From the NCBI RefSeq assembly GCF_025148125.1, contig NZ_CP102267.1, forward strand, positions 3,668,501 through 3,732,500: DNA of 64,000 nt. The letters are read 5' to 3'. Each line of letters opens with the position of its first letter. Position 1 is the stretch's first letter. Below, in pieces: positions 54,814 to 63,967 of this stretch. Below the pieces are notes generated by a model that made no database searches, had not been told where the DNA came from, and worked only from the letters and a program-made list of their open reading frames with translations. The stretch comes from Blautia wexlerae DSM 19850 (GTDB taxonomy: Bacteria > Bacillota > Clostridia > Lachnospirales > Lachnospiraceae). The position numbers were made by a program, and so were the translations under genes.

Positions 54814-55266
54814 ATGAAAAAATTAATCACACATTCAAAATCCAGCCTGTTTTTAATAGAAATGATTCTTTCCATTCTCATCCTTGCACTTACCTGCACT
54901 GTCTGCGTCAGAATCTTTGCAGCAGCAAAAACGCAGCGAGAAGAAGCCAGAGAACTTAATCACATCCAGGAGCTGGTCACTTCTGCCGGCGAAACTCTGG
55001 AAGGGTGGAACGGTCAGCTTTCATCATTTATCAGTATATTCGGACAGCCCTCAAAAACTTCCGGCGCTCTGCTGCAATATTACTATGATGACAGCTGGAA
55101 TCCCTGTACAGAAAATTCGGCTGAATATACCATGACCATACAGCCGGCTGCTTCTGAGACAGAAAAAACTGCAGATATAAATTTTTACAACTCGCAGCAC
55201 GACAATTTATATCAGCTTTCTGTCACCTTCCCTTTTACATCAGAAAGGACGGTCAGCCATGAATAA
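54814..55266 (+). CDS. Pseudopilin-like protein
   Basis: 150 residues. After a short basic head (MKKLITHSKSS), the helix LFLIEMILSILILALTC has Glu at position +5, the type IV pilin signature. The residue before the putative cleavage site is Ser instead of the usual Gly, so processing by a prepilin peptidase is uncertain. The remainder is a short globular domain. It is probably a minor pilin initiating or capping the filament. Confidence 0.65.
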   Translation: MKKLITHSKSSLFLIEMILSILILALTCTVCVRIFAAAKTQREEARELNHIQELVTSAGETLEGWNGQLSSFISIFGQPSKTSGALLQYYYDDSWNPCTENSAEYTMTIQPAASETEKTADINFYNSQHDNLYQLSVTFPFTSERTVSHE

Positions 55267-55741
55267 AAACAGAACCTCGTTCCTCTCTGTGGGAATCCCA
55301 TCCATGTGTACGATTTTCTCCGTACTCTGTCTGGTCATCCTTGCGTTGCTGACTCTTAATACTTCCGAACAGGATCTGCAGACCAGCCGGATTGCGCTTG
55401 AACAGACCACCGCCTATTATACCGCCTGCTCTGCTGCTTCCTCAAAATATCAGGAACTGACAGCCTACGCTCAACAGGCATTTACGGACTGTCAAAAACA
55501 ACAGACTTATAATACCCTGATGTCGTCTGTCACACAACAATATCCGGATGCCAGATGGGATCCCAAAACACAGATTTTATCCTTCACTGTAGATTTTGCT
55601 GAGGAACAGGCAATATATGTAGAAATAAACATTCCATATTCTTCCGACCTGATACCGGAAATTCTCACATGGAAAACCATCAGCACCGCTGCCTGGAATC
55701 CGGACACAAGACAACCTGTTTACAAAGGAGATTCAAAATGA
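55259..55741 (+). CDS. Small membrane protein of the pilus-like operon
   Basis: 160 residues with one membrane helix near 14-34, a coiled-coil-prone segment (TSEQDLQTSRIALEQTTAYYTACSAASSKYQ) and a small beta-rich tail. The layout is like a PilX-type minor pilin assembly factor, but sequence identity is not recognisable. It overlaps both neighbouring genes by a few bases. Confidence 0.55.
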   Translation: MNKNRTSFLSVGIPSMCTIFSVLCLVILALLTLNTSEQDLQTSRIALEQTTAYYTACSAASSKYQELTAYAQQAFTDCQKQQTYNTLMSSVTQQYPDARWDPKTQILSFTVDFAEEQAIYVEINIPYSSDLIPEILTWKTISTAAWNPDTRQPVYKGDSK

Positions 55742-56799
55742 CAGAACAGATAACACCTGAATATTTATCCTTCGCAACCGAACATCACGCATCCGATATT
55801 TTTATCATTGCCGGTCGTCCGCTTTCCTTTAAAATCAACGGCAAACTGTCAATATATGGCGAACGGTTAATGCCTGCTGATACAGAAATCCTGCTACGGC
55901 AGATTTATCAGATGTCCAACAACCGTAACTTTGACCGTTTTCTGGAAATCGGAGATGATGACTTTTCTTTTTCCATCCCCGGACTTTCCCGTTTTCGTGT
56001 TAATACCTACCGCCAAAGAGGTTCTCTTGCTGCAGTTATCAGGGTAATTGCTTTTGAACTTCCCGATCCCGAAATTCTCAATATTCCGGAAGATGTTATG
56101 TCTGTTTCTGATTTTACCAAAGGAATGGTACTTGTTACAGGACCTGCAGGAAGTGGTAAATCCACAACAATGGCATGTATTGTTGACCGTATCAATCATT
56201 CCCGGGAAGGTCACATCATCACCCTGGAAGACCCTTTGGAATATCTGCACAGACATGACAAATGTATTGTCAGTCAGCGTGAAATATGCACAGATACGGA
56301 AAGCTATCTGGTGTCCCTCCGAGCCACTCTGAGACAGAGTCCGGATGTGATCCTTCTTGGCGAAATGCGAGATTATGAAACGATCCAAACCGCCATGACT
56401 GCCGCTGAAACCGGCCATCTGATCCTGTCCAGTCTTCATACCACAGGTGCCGCCAATACTATCGGGCGCATTGTAGATGTATTTGAACCGGCTCAGCAAC
56501 GGCAGATTTCCATTCAGTTATCCATGGTATTGCAGGCAGTAATTTCCCAACAGCTTATCCCTGATATAAACGGGCACACTATCCCTGCCTTTGAAGTTAT
56601 GCGTTTGAATCCGGCAATACGAAACATGATCCGGGACAATAAAGTTCATCAGATTGATGGAGTTATCGCTTCTTCTGCGCATGAACATATGCGTTCCATG
56701 GATCAGAGCCTTCTGGAACTTTATAAACAGAACAAAATCACAAAAGAAACCGCATTAAAATTTGCGTCCAATGCAGATATGTTAAAACGGAAGCTATAA
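55738..56799 (+). CDS. pilT: PilT-like type IV pilus ATPase
   Basis: A hexameric ATPase of the GspE/PilT superfamily, 353 residues. The N-terminal domain (YLSFATEHHASDIFIIAGRPLSFKINGKL) is PilT-like. Walker A GPAGSGKSTT is near 137, the Asp box ITLEDPLEYLH near 160, Walker B VILLGEMRDYETIQTA near 203 and the His box HLILSSLHTTGA near 228. The start at 55738 has AAAGGAG. It is the only ATPase in the operon, so it may power both extension and retraction, or a PilB lies elsewhere. Confidence 0.9.
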   Translation: MTEQITPEYLSFATEHHASDIFIIAGRPLSFKINGKLSIYGERLMPADTEILLRQIYQMSNNRNFDRFLEIGDDDFSFSIPGLSRFRVNTYRQRGSLAAVIRVIAFELPDPEILNIPEDVMSVSDFTKGMVLVTGPAGSGKSTTMACIVDRINHSREGHIITLEDPLEYLHRHDKCIVSQREICTDTESYLVSLRATLRQSPDVILLGEMRDYETIQTAMTAAETGHLILSSLHTTGAANTIGRIVDVFEPAQQRQISIQLSMVLQAVISQQLIPDINGHTIPAFEVMRLNPAIRNMIRDNKVHQIDGVIASSAHEHMRSMDQSLLELYKQNKITKETALKFASNADMLKRKL

Positions 56800-56840
56800 C
56801 ATAATGAGAATTGCTCCGCTGATTTTCCGGTATACAAAAA

Positions 56841-56905
56841 CAGTTCAGAAATGAGTTTATCCAAAATTTTGAATATATTTCATCTCTGAACTGCTCTTAT
56901 TTTTC
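56841..56905 (+). terminator. Terminator of the pilus-like operon
   Basis: CAGTTCAGA pairs with TCTGAACTG, extended by a mismatched ATGA/TCAT segment, and is followed by a T-rich run. It lies about 40 bp after pilT. Confidence 0.65.
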
Positions 56906-56966
56906 TGTTTTCTGTTCAAATATAGTCAAGCGGATAACTACTCCGCAGGGAACTTATCTGATCCGG

Positions 56967-57467
56967 TTAATGTACCAGATTTCCCACCAATCCATAAGAA
57001 ACAATATACATAATCACAGTCGCCATGATAATCCCACAAAAAATTGCCAGGGAAGACTTCTTAATATCAATCTCCAGAAGAGAAGCGATCAGAGAACCTG
57101 TCCATGCCCCTGTTCCCGGAAGCGGGATTCCCACAAACAACATCAGCCCCCAGAACTCATATTTCTTTACCTGATCACTCTTTCTCATTGCCCTGTCTTC
57201 CAGTTTTATAACAAGCCCCCGAAAAAGTTTCGTCTTTTTTAAAACCTTGAAAATCTGTCTGATAAACAACAGAATAAACGGAATAGGAATAATATTTCCA
57301 ACAATACACAGTGGAATTGCCTTTGCAGCCGATATCTTAAGTAAGGATGCTGCAAGCAATCCTCCCCTGAGTTCCAAAAGCGGAATCATTGAAATAATAA
57401 AAACTGCCCCTTCCGGTGAAATATATTGTGACAGATTCTGCGAGAACCAATGTACCAGTGCTTCCAT
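56967..57467 (-). CDS. Small multidrug export protein family (COG2426-like)
   Basis: A 166-residue membrane protein with about five helices. PLLELRGGLLAASLL near 30 and GIPLPGTGAWTGSLIASLL near 113 are typical of the small multidrug exporter family. Real function is unproven in most members. It lies 15 bp downstream of hisC, so it is probably cotranscribed. Confidence 0.82.
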   Translation of the reverse strand: MEALVHWFSQNLSQYISPEGAVFIISMIPLLELRGGLLAASLLKISAAKAIPLCIVGNIIPIPFILLFIRQIFKVLKKTKLFRGLVIKLEDRAMRKSDQVKKYEFWGLMLFVGIPLPGTGAWTGSLIASLLEIDIKKSSLAIFCGIIMATVIMYIVSYGLVGNLVH

Positions 57468-57482
57468 AAAACCTCCTAACTT

Positions 57483-58538
57483 TTACTTCAGATAATCCTT
57501 CAAAAAATCAATAAATTTCTGCATTTCTTCCTTTGTTCCAACTGTGATACGAAGGAAATTGTCAATTCTGTCCTTCTGGAAGTAACGAACATAAATATGC
57601 TGCCCTCTCAATGCCTCAAAAAGTTCTTTCGCAGGACAGGTTTTATGCGTAGCAAAAATAAAGTTAGACATAGAATCCTGAAAAGAGAATCCCAGTGCCT
57701 TCAATTCTTTCTTTGTCCATTCTCTTGTCTCTATGATTTTATTACATGTCTCATCAAAATATGCTTTATCTTCAACTGCCGCCACACCTGCAGCAATCGC
57801 TGTACGGTCCATAGTATAAGAATTAAAAGAATACTTCACATCATTCAGGAATCTGATCAGTTTCTCATTTCCACACGCAAAACCAATTCTCATCCCAGCC
57901 ATAGAACGCGACTTGGAAAATGTCTGTACGACCAGAAGGTTGTCATATTTTTCAATCAATGGAAGCGCCGACTGACCACCAAAATCCACATAAGCCTCGT
58001 CCACGATCACAATCACATCAGGATTATGGCGGATAATATCCTCCACTTCCTCCAGCGGCATCTCCACACCTGTCGGCGCATTCGGATTCGGGAATACAAT
58101 TCCTCCGTTTTCTCTGAAATAATCTTCCTTCCTTATATGAAAGTTCTCATCCAGTGCCGGTCTCTCATATGGAATGCGAAACAGGTCTGCCCATACATCA
58201 TAAAAAGAATATGTGATATCCGGAAAAAGAACCGGCTTCTGTGAATTAAAGAATGTAAGGAAACTCATGGCAAGCACATCATCAGAACCTACTCCCACAA
58301 AAACCTGTTCATCCTTCAGCCCGTAATTCTTTGCAATGGCATGTACCAGTTCTCCTGCTGTAGGATCCGGATAAAGTCTCATAGTATCTGTATCCATCTC
58401 CCTCAACGCCTTCTCCACTCCAGGTGCCGGCGGATACGGATTCTCGTTGGTATTCAGCTTGATCATATCCGGCTGATTGGGCTGCTCGCCTGGTGTATAT
58501 GGTATTACTTTACGTATATTTTCTTCCCATCTGCTCAT
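57483..58538 (-). CDS. hisC: Histidinol-phosphate aminotransferase
   Basis: A PLP aminotransferase of histidine synthesis (related enzymes act on aromatic amino acids). 351 residues: KLNTNENPYPPAPGVEKAL near 28, NPNAPTGVEMPLEEVE near 150, VIVDEAYVDFGG near 178 and the Schiff-base lysine in VVQTFSKSRSMAGMRIGFA near 210. No other his genes are in the window. Confidence 0.92.
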   Translation of the reverse strand: MSRWEENIRKVIPYTPGEQPNQPDMIKLNTNENPYPPAPGVEKALREMDTDTMRLYPDPTAGELVHAIAKNYGLKDEQVFVGVGSDDVLAMSFLTFFNSQKPVLFPDITYSFYDVWADLFRIPYERPALDENFHIRKEDYFRENGGIVFPNPNAPTGVEMPLEEVEDIIRHNPDVIVIVDEAYVDFGGQSALPLIEKYDNLLVVQTFSKSRSMAGMRIGFACGNEKLIRFLNDVKYSFNSYTMDRTAIAAGVAAVEDKAYFDETCNKIIETREWTKKELKALGFSFQDSMSNFIFATHKTCPAKELFEALRGQHIYVRYFQKDRIDNFLRITVGTKEEMQKFIDFLKDYLK

Positions 58539-58633
58539 TTATCTGATTCCTTTCATGTTTTTTATTGTTTTTCACTTTCGTCAGTATAACATTAATCTCT
58601 ATTTTCGTAAATCAACTTTTTGCATTTTACTGA

Positions 58634-58662
58634 TTGACAAACCCACTTTGCAAGTTTATAAT
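58634..58662 (+). promoter_or_regulatory. Consensus promoter of thrS
   Basis: TTGACA at 58634-58639 and TATAAT at 58657-58662 with a 17-bp spacer, a perfect sigma-A consensus. Confidence 0.85.
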
Positions 58663-58668
58663 AGGCGG

Positions 58669-58944
58669 CAGAAAAGATAAGAAGGATTAAAACGTTGAAG
58701 AGAAGAGTACGCTGAGGAACGTTACAGAGAGAAATGTATATCGGTGCAAGCATTTCATCGCGAACCAGCCGAAGACCACCTCTGAGTGACTTTAATACAG
58801 TCCGGTGATTCCGTTACCATCGAATGAAGCGGTTCTGATCAGATGATTTATCCATCAGTAATGTATCAGAACAACCGGGGTGGAACCGCGAGTAATGTTA
58901 TCTCGTCCCCTACAGTATTTAACCGTACTGTAGGGGATTTTTTT
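58669..58944 (+). ncRNA. T-box riboswitch (threonine) of thrS
   Basis: Typical leader order: stem I with AGAGAG and GGTGCAAG elements, the CTCTGAGTG segment followed by ACT at 58789-58791 as likely threonine specifier, and the T-box GGGGTGGAACCGCG at 58877-58890. The terminator follows (CCCCTACAGTA paired with TACTGTAGGGG, 58907-58936, then TTTTTTT). Uncharged threonine tRNA should stabilise the antiterminator and raise thrS expression. Confidence 0.93.
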
Positions 58945-58979
58945 ATTCTTTCTTTTACCCCTTCGCAGTACAAAAACCT

Positions 58980-59039
58980 GTTACTGTTCACTCCGTTCTC
59001 AACAACACGCTCCGCGGGATATCAACAGTGAACAGCAAC
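58980..59039. repeat. R1 dispersed repeat, 60-bp copy in the thrS leader
   Basis: GTTACTGTTCAC at the left and GTGAACAGCAAC at the right, with CTCCGTTC and CCGCGGGATA blocks between, as in other R1 members. It lies between the T-box terminator and the thrS ribosome site, so it is transcribed whenever the T-box reads through. Confidence 0.7.
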
Positions 59040-59077
59040 TATAACAAATCCATACTAACGTAAAGGAGATAATCATC

Positions 59078-61039
59078 ATGATCGTAACATTAAAAGACGG
59101 CTCAAAAAAAGAATACGCTGAGGCAAAATCCGTAATCGACATTGCTTACGACATCAGCGAGGGACTTGCACGTGCTGCCTGTGCAGGAGAAGTAAACGGA
59201 GAAGTTGTAGACCTGAGAACAGTTATTGACAGTGACTGCGAATTAAACATCCTGACAGCAAAAGATGAAAAAGGACTTGCAGTTCTCCGCCATACAGCAT
59301 CCCACGTACTTGCCCAGGCAGTACAGACCTTATTCCCGGATGCAAAGGTTGCTATCGGACCTTCTATTGATACAGGATTCTACTATGATTTCGACTGCCC
59401 TCCATTCTCCCGTGATGACCTGGATGCAATCGAAAAAGAAATGAAAAAGATCATCAAAAAAGGCGCTAAGATTGAACGCTTCACAAAATCAAGAGAAGAT
59501 GCCATCGCATACTTCCAGGAGAAAAATGAACCATACAAGGTAGAACTTATCGAAGATCTTCCGGAAGGCTCCGAAATCTCTTTCTATTCCCAGGGAGACT
59601 GGACAGACCTCTGCGCAGGTCCTCACCTTATGAGTGTAAAGGGTGTAAAAGCATTCAAGCTTCTCTCCTCTTCTAGCGCTTACTGGAGAGGCAGCGAAAA
59701 GAACGCAATGCTCACACGTATCTACGGAACAGCTTATGCTTCCAAGGATGAGTTAAAAGAACATCTGGAACAGATGGAAGAAGCAAAAAGACGTGACCAC
59801 AACAAACTTGGCCGTGAGATGAAGATCTTCACAACTGTAGACGTGATCGGTCAGGGACTTCCACTTATCATGCCAAACGGTGTGATCATGATGCAGGAGC
59901 TTCAGCGCTGGATTGAAGACGAAGAAACAAAACGCGGATATATCAGAACAAAAACTCCGTTAATGGCAAAGAGCGATCTCTACAAAATTTCCGGTCACTG
60001 GGATCACTACAAAGACGGTATGTTCGTTCTCGGTGACGAAGAAACAGACAAAGAAGTATTTGCGCTTCGTCCTATGACATGCCCATTCCAGTACTATGTA
60101 TACAAAGCAGAACAGCACAGCTATCGTGATCTGCCTCTTCGTTACGGTGAAACATCCACTCTGTTCCGTAATGAGGATTCCGGGGAAATGCATGGTCTGA
60201 CACGTGTACGTCAGTTCACGATCTCCGAAGGTCATCTGATCGTAAGACCTGACCAGATGGTAAAAGAATTTAAAGACTGTATCGCACTTGCACAGTACTG
60301 TCTGCAGGTTCTTGGTGTAGAGGAGGACGTAACCTATCACCTTTCCAAATGGGATCCTAACAACAGAGAGAAATACATCGGTGATGCAGAAGTGTGGGAT
60401 CAGACAGAAGCTCATATCCGTCAGATGCTTGAAGAACTGAACATTCCGTTTACAGAGGATGTTGGCGAAGCTGCATTCTACGGACCTAAAGTTGATATCA
60501 ATGCCAAGAACGTATACGGAAAAGAAGATACTATGATCACGATTCAGTGGGATGCTCTTCTGGCTGAACAGTTCGACATGTATTATATCGATGAAAACGG
60601 TGAAAAACAGCGTCCATACATCATTCATCGTACATCCATGGGATGCTACGAGAGAACACTGGCATGGCTCATTGAGAAATATGCAGGTATGTTCCCGACA
60701 TGGCTCTGCCCGGAACAGGTTCGTGTGATTCCAATTTCCGAGAAATTCCACGACTATGCTGCCAAAGTTGAAGCTCAGTTAAAAGAAAACGGAATCCGCT
60801 GCTCTGTTGACCAGCGTTCCGAAAAGATGGGCTACAAGATCCGTGAAGCACGCCTTGCAAGAGTTCCATACATGCTCATTGTTGGCGCCAAAGAGGAAGA
60901 AGAAGGCAAGGTTTCCGTAAGAAGCCGTTACCTTGGTGATGAAGGAATGAAAGATCTTGGTGAATTCCTTACATCCATCAAAGAAGAAATCAAAAACAAG
61001 ACAATTCGTAAAATCGAAGTTCAGGAAGAAAATAAATAA
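59078..61039 (+). CDS. thrS: Threonyl-tRNA synthetase
   Basis: Charges tRNA-Thr. 653 residues: N-terminal TGS domain (1-62), editing domain with HTASHVLAQAVQ near 72 and a DLCAGPHL motif near 180, class II catalytic core (RPMTCPFQYYVYK near 337, RNEDSGEMHGLTRVRQFTI near 370) and C-terminal anticodon-binding domain. AAAGGAG precedes the ATG. Monocistronic, under T-box control. Confidence 0.97.
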   Translation: MIVTLKDGSKKEYAEAKSVIDIAYDISEGLARAACAGEVNGEVVDLRTVIDSDCELNILTAKDEKGLAVLRHTASHVLAQAVQTLFPDAKVAIGPSIDTGFYYDFDCPPFSRDDLDAIEKEMKKIIKKGAKIERFTKSREDAIAYFQEKNEPYKVELIEDLPEGSEISFYSQGDWTDLCAGPHLMSVKGVKAFKLLSSSSAYWRGSEKNAMLTRIYGTAYASKDELKEHLEQMEEAKRRDHNKLGREMKIFTTVDVIGQGLPLIMPNGVIMMQELQRWIEDEETKRGYIRTKTPLMAKSDLYKISGHWDHYKDGMFVLGDEETDKEVFALRPMTCPFQYYVYKAEQHSYRDLPLRYGETSTLFRNEDSGEMHGLTRVRQFTISEGHLIVRPDQMVKEFKDCIALAQYCLQVLGVEEDVTYHLSKWDPNNREKYIGDAEVWDQTEAHIRQMLEELNIPFTEDVGEAAFYGPKVDINAKNVYGKEDTMITIQWDALLAEQFDMYYIDENGEKQRPYIIHRTSMGCYERTLAWLIEKYAGMFPTWLCPEQVRVIPISEKFHDYAAKVEAQLKENGIRCSVDQRSEKMGYKIREARLARVPYMLIVGAKEEEEGKVSVRSRYLGDEGMKDLGEFLTSIKEEIKNKTIRKIEVQEENK

Positions 61040-61069
61040 AACAGGTATTTTACTTTAACCTGTTCAAAT

Positions 61070-61130
61070 AAGTCCCCACCCTCTGCTTTAATTGCATCAG
61101 GCAATAAGCAATGGGTGGGGACTTTTATTT
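61070..61130. terminator. Terminator between thrS and cellobiose phosphorylase
   Basis: AAGTCCCCACCC pairs with GGGTGGGGACTT, a 12-bp GC-rich stem with flanking A and T runs; serves the convergent genes. Confidence 0.85.
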
Positions 61131-61135
61131 ATCAG

Positions 61136-63571
61136 TTATCCCATCTGTACAATTACATGGTATTCGTTTCTGCCATTGACCATAGGAATCTGGTTTCCAT
61201 TTATCCTCTCACCATCTACCTCAATCCATCTGACTCCTTTCTGCACACCTTTCGGTTTATGGATCTCAATATGATAATCCGCCCCTCTAAAATGACGGTT
61301 CACTTTAAAATCGCCAAACGTTTCCGGAAGGCAGGGGTCTACGATCAAACCATCATATCCTGGCAGAATACCAAGAAGCGCCTGTGACAGGTTTATAAAT
61401 GTCCACGCTGCAGTTCCTGTCAGCCAACTGTTTTTTGCCTCTCCAAATCCTGGTGCATCAGCTCCCGCGATCATCTGCGAATATACATATGGTTCTGTCC
61501 GGTGAATATCACTGATTTCCTCAATATAAGATGGACATATTTTACGATAAACCTCAAATGCCCTGTTTCCTCTTCCAAGCACAGTCTCCGCAATGGAAAT
61601 CCACGGATTGTTGTGGCAGAAAATTCCTGCATTTTCTTTATATCCAGGCGGATAAGAAGTAATTTCCCCAAGTTCCAGATGGTATCTTGTATAAGCCGGC
61701 TGAAGGATCATTATTCCATACTTTGTTTCCAGCAATTCATTCACAGAGTCCAGAGCTTTTTCTGCTATTCCTTCTTCCTTGCCGATTCCTGCCATAACAC
61801 AGAATCCCTGTGGTTCAATAAAAATCTTTCCTTCTTCGCATTCTTTTGAACCAACCTTTTCAGACTGTGCATCATAGGCACGCAGGAACCATTCTCCGTC
61901 CCATCCATTATCCAGCACTGCCTGATACATCTCATCCACTGCTTTCCCTGCTTCTTTTGCAAGTTCTGTGTGCCCGGTCCGCTCACAGAGCTCCTCAAAT
62001 TCTTTTCCATATTTCACAAACATACCTGCAATAAATACAGATTCTGCCACAGGGCCTTCCGACGGCCCTGTTGTCTGAAAGGATTCTCCAGGTTCACTGG
62101 AAAAACAGTTCAGATTCAGGCAGTCATTCCAGTCTGCCCTTCCGATCAGAGGAAGTTTGTGAGGACCAAGATGGGTTACTGTGTAATAAAAAGATTTCTC
62201 CAGATGTTCAAAAAGCGGTACCTCTGTTCCCTTCTTACAATCAAAGGGTACCTGCACATCAAGTATCCCATAATCACCAGTCTCTTTGATATATGCTGCT
62301 ACTGCTGCGATCAGCCATAACGGGTCGTCATTAAATCCGCTTCCAACATCCAGATTCCCCTGTTTTGTCAGCGGCTGGTACTGATGATATGCACTTCCAT
62401 CCGGAAACTGTGTAGATGCTATATCAATAATCCTTTCCCTTGCCCGCTCCGGGATAAGATGCACAAATCCCAGAAGATCCTGACAAGAATCGCGAAACCC
62501 CATCCCCCGTCCTGTTCCTGATTCGTAATAAGATGCTGATCTGGACATATTGAAGGTTACCATACACTGATATTGATTCCAGATATTTGCCATGCGGTCA
62601 ATATGTTCGTTCTCGCTGACGACTGCAAAGCGTGCCAGCAATGTTTCCCAGTAATTTTTCAGTTCTGCAAAGGCCTGCATCGCTTTTTCCATTGTATTAA
62701 ATCTTTCAATCAATGCTTTTGCAGAGGTTTTATTGATAATTCCGGGAGCTTCCCATTTATCATCTGCCGGATTTTCACAATATCCCAGCATAAAAACAAA
62801 TTCTTTTTCCTCTCCCGGCAGCAGAGTCAGATCTATCTGATGTGCAGCAATGGGATACCATCCGCTTGCAATAGAGTTACTGCATTTTTTCTTACATACA
62901 GCTTCTGGAAAAGCATTCCCGTTTCCTGCTCCCAGAAAAGCATCTCTGTTGGTATCATAATTGTCCACCTGTGTATTTACTGTAAAGAAACTGTAATGTT
63001 TCCTTCTTTCTCTGTATTCTGTCTTATGATAAATCGTACTCCCCTGTACTTCCACTTCTCCGATACTTAAATTTCTCTGGAAGTTCGATGCGTCATCCAC
63101 TGCATTCCAGAGGCAGAATTCCACGTATGAGAACAGAGAAATATTTTTTTCAGTTTCAGAGTTATTTTTCAGTTTCAGACAATTGATCTCACATGAAGCA
63201 TCAGAGGGCACAAAAACCAGAAGCTCTGCTTTTAGATTATTTTTCGAAGAACAGAAGCGACTGTATCCAAGACCATGTCTGCATTCATAAGTATCTGTTT
63301 CTGTTGCAGACGGCATAGTTCCCGGATTCCAGATTACTCCGTCATCATTAATATAATAATACTTTCCGTTGGAATCTGCAGGAATATTATTATAACGGTA
63401 CCTGGTAATTCGCAACAATTTTGCATCTTTATAAAAGCTATATCCTCCGCAGGTGTTGGAGATCAGTGAAAAGAAATCATTACTTCCCAGATAATTGATC
63501 CAGGGTAATGGTGTATGTGGTGTAGTGATAACATATTCTTTCGCCTTGTCGTCAAAATATCCGAATTTCAT
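61136..63571 (-). CDS. GH94 cellobiose phosphorylase-like enzyme
   Basis: Phosphorolyses cellobiose (or a related beta-glucoside) to glucose 1-phosphate and glucose, saving one ATP. The 811-residue protein begins [29 protein letters not shown]. The catalytic-acid segment [16 protein letters not shown] is near 362, [13 protein letters not shown] near 420, [12 protein letters not shown] near 485 and [12 protein letters not shown] near 650, all typical of cellobiose phosphorylases. GGAGG lies upstream. It is divergent from a LacI-type gene, its likely regulator. No PTS or ABC sugar genes are inside the window. Confidence 0.88.
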   Translation of the reverse strand: MKFGYFDDKAKEYVITTPHTPLPWINYLGSNDFFSLISNTCGGYSFYKDAKLLRITRYRYNNIPADSNGKYYYINDDGVIWNPGTMPSATETDTYECRHGLGYSRFCSSKNNLKAELLVFVPSDASCEINCLKLKNNSETEKNISLFSYVEFCLWNAVDDASNFQRNLSIGEVEVQGSTIYHKTEYRERRKHYSFFTVNTQVDNYDTNRDAFLGAGNGNAFPEAVCKKKCSNSIASGWYPIAAHQIDLTLLPGEEKEFVFMLGYCENPADDKWEAPGIINKTSAKALIERFNTMEKAMQAFAELKNYWETLLARFAVVSENEHIDRMANIWNQYQCMVTFNMSRSASYYESGTGRGMGFRDSCQDLLGFVHLIPERARERIIDIASTQFPDGSAYHQYQPLTKQGNLDVGSGFNDDPLWLIAAVAAYIKETGDYGILDVQVPFDCKKGTEVPLFEHLEKSFYYTVTHLGPHKLPLIGRADWNDCLNLNCFSSEPGESFQTTGPSEGPVAESVFIAGMFVKYGKEFEELCERTGHTELAKEAGKAVDEMYQAVLDNGWDGEWFLRAYDAQSEKVGSKECEEGKIFIEPQGFCVMAGIGKEEGIAEKALDSVNELLETKYGIMILQPAYTRYHLELGEITSYPPGYKENAGIFCHNNPWISIAETVLGRGNRAFEVYRKICPSYIEEISDIHRTEPYVYSQMIAGADAPGFGEAKNSWLTGTAAWTFINLSQALLGILPGYDGLIVDPCLPETFGDFKVNRHFRGADYHIEIHKPKGVQKGVRWIEVDGERINGNQIPMVNGRNEYHVIVQMG

Positions 63572-63629
63572 TGAAAAGCCTCCTTAAAAAGAATAAATAA
63601 ACACTTGTGAAGAAAAGGCCGAAAACAGA

Positions 63630-63641
63630 CTTGCGAAAACG
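63630..63641. promoter_or_regulatory. Operator-like 12-mer, copy 1
   Basis: CTTGCGAAAACG, exactly repeated at 63920-63931. It lies downstream of a TATAAT-like -10 (minus strand 63671-63666) of the cellobiose phosphorylase gene. It probably binds the divergent LacI-type regulator or CcpA. Confidence 0.45.
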
Positions 63642-63780
63642 AATACGTTCAGAATTTATATGTTTATTATATAGTTTAGATTGGATTTATCACAGTATAA
63701 TTCAGTTTTTCAAAAAAATCAACTACATTTTTAGCAGTCAAAATATTTCACAACTGTTATTTTAACTTCCGTAAGATCAT

Positions 63781-63794
63781 CGCGAAACTTTTCG
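63781..63794. promoter_or_regulatory. Palindrome CGAAA-CT-TTTCG between the two promoters
   Basis: CGCGAAACTTTTCG contains a 5-bp inverted repeat related to the flanking 12-mers and lies midway in the divergent region. Possible third operator. Confidence 0.3.
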
Positions 63795-63887
63795 TTATAT
63801 TAAAGCCTGTTTTTTGTGAAATTAATAAATTATTATAAATTCTTTTTTGTGCAACAGGGATAAATTATACAAATATAACAAAAATAC

Positions 63888-63916
63888 TTGAATTTTATCT
63901 GAAAATAAAGTACGAT
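63888..63916 (+). promoter_or_regulatory. Promoter of the LacI-type gene
   Basis: TTGAAT at 63888-63893 and TACGAT at 63911-63916, spacer 17 bp. Confidence 0.5.
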
Positions 63917-63919
63917 TAG

Positions 63920-63931
63920 CTTGCGAAAACG
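63920..63931. promoter_or_regulatory. Operator-like 12-mer, copy 2
   Basis: CTTGCGAAAACG followed by TTTTAG, so the site contains the palindrome AAAACGTTTT typical of LacI-family operators. It covers the expected start point of the LacI-type gene, suggesting autoregulation. Confidence 0.5.
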
Positions 63932-63967
63932 TTTTAGAAACAAAAACAGAAAAGGCTGGACTATAAT

